A program made the position numbers and the translations under genes. Below the pieces are notes generated by a model. That model did not search any database. It had not been told where the DNA came from and saw only the letters and a program-made list of their open reading frames with translations. Positions 5,427 through 5,719 of a stretch of DNA of 5,719 nt are shown piece after piece (positions within the stretch are counted from its first letter, which is position 1; every line of letters begins with the position of its first letter). Origin of the DNA: JBLHKE01 sp047619485 (GTDB lineage: Bacteria > Verrucomicrobiota > Verrucomicrobiia > Verrucomicrobiales > DEV007); NCBI GenBank assembly GCA_047619485.1, contig JBLHKE010000522.1, positions 1-5,719 of the forward strand. Reading direction: 5' to 3'.

Positions 5427-5719
5427 ATGCCTGCCCCCACCTCGCTCCCCATTTGGAAGATCCACGCCGACATCTTGCGCACGCTGCAAGCTGGCAATCG
5501 CCTAGTGCTCGTCGCCCCTACCGGCTCGGGCAAGACCACGCAGGTGCCACAGATGCTGCTCGATGCCGGCATCGCGGGCGACAAGATGATCGTGGTGTTG
5601 CAACCCCGCCGCGTCGCCGCCCGCACCGTTGCCACCCGCGTCGCTTGGGAGCGCGAGGGCAAGCTCGGCGCTGAGGTCGGCTATCAGATCCGCTTCGACG
5701 ATCGCACCAGCCGCGACAC
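5427..5719 (+). CDS. DEAH-box ATP-dependent RNA helicase, HrpA/HrpB type (N-terminal part; runs off the right edge)
   Basis: The frame is open from ATG 5427 to the window end, giving 97 complete codons. It encodes IWKIHADILRTL, then the Walker A motif APTGSGKTT (30-38; K36 contacts ATP phosphate in this superfamily), then motif Ia LQPRRVAARTVATRVA (58-73), then GYQIRFDD. This is the start of a superfamily 2 DEAH helicase. QPRRVAARTVA and the GYQIRF stretch recall HrpA, while the very short N-terminus before Walker A and VLVAPTGSGKTT recall HrpB; the visible part does not separate the two, so no symbol is given. The ATG at 5427 is chosen because no other ATG, GTG or TTG lies in this frame back to the stop at 5367-5369, and the domain begins right after it. 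No Shine-Dalgarno is seen; upstream bases are pyrimidine-rich. It follows the phosphoesterase by 69 bases with no functional link apparent. Confidence 0.88.
   Translation, partial: MPAPTSLPIWKIHADILRTLQAGNRLVLVAPTGSGKTTQVPQMLLDAGIAGDKMIVVLQPRRVAARTVATRVAWEREGKLGAEVGYQIRFDDRTSRD

Noticed and set aside
5372..5674. 100-codon + strand frame in the helicase region
   Set aside because: The protein is Pro/Arg/His-rich nonsense, while another frame starting at 5427 encodes a clear Walker A and motif Ia.

Overview
The window looks like moderately GC-rich chromosomal DNA from a member of the Planctomycetota-Verrucomicrobiota group, more likely Verrucomicrobiota. The main reasons are a planctomycete-type cytochrome/DUF1549/DUF1553 protein directly followed by a DUF1501 protein, a gene pair highly multiplied in these phyla, and the tail of a protein ending in a PEP-CTERM-like sorting signal. 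Weak or absent Shine-Dalgarno sequences and several twin-arginine signal peptides fit the same group. The phylum call rests on family knowledge, not on a database search.

Layout, all genes on the + strand. (1) Bases 2-151 are the 3' end of an upstream gene whose visible C-terminus resembles a degenerate PEP-CTERM anchor; a GC-rich hairpin (125-143) lies inside its unusually long tail. (2) Bases 152-262 are a short gap. (3) Bases 263-2635 encode a 790-residue exported protein: signal peptide, c-type haem domain, DUF1549 and DUF1553. (4) Bases 2625-3971 encode a 448-residue Tat-exported DUF1501 protein that overlaps the previous gene by 11 bases. (5) Bases 3972-4457 are a 486-base gap with three clear inverted repeats and no gene I can support. 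(6) Bases 4458-5357 encode a Tat-exported calcineurin-like metallophosphoesterase. (7) From 5427 to the right edge is the start of a DEAH-box helicase of the HrpA/HrpB type, cut by the window end.

The two middle genes form one translationally coupled unit. The first product should be a haem-bearing envelope protein exported unfolded through Sec. The second should be a folded, probably metal-dependent alkaline-phosphatase-fold protein exported through Tat. Their joint function is not established; in these phyla such pairs often lie near sulfatases and glycan-degradation genes, but no such gene is visible here. The phosphoesterase and the helicase look like independent units. The least ordinary signals are the decayed-looking PEP-CTERM tail, a nine-A slippery tract between the haem and DUF1549 domains, the unclear non-ATG start of the cytochrome gene, a changed active-site-like motif in the DUF1501 protein, and the cluster of inverted repeats in the 486-base gap.
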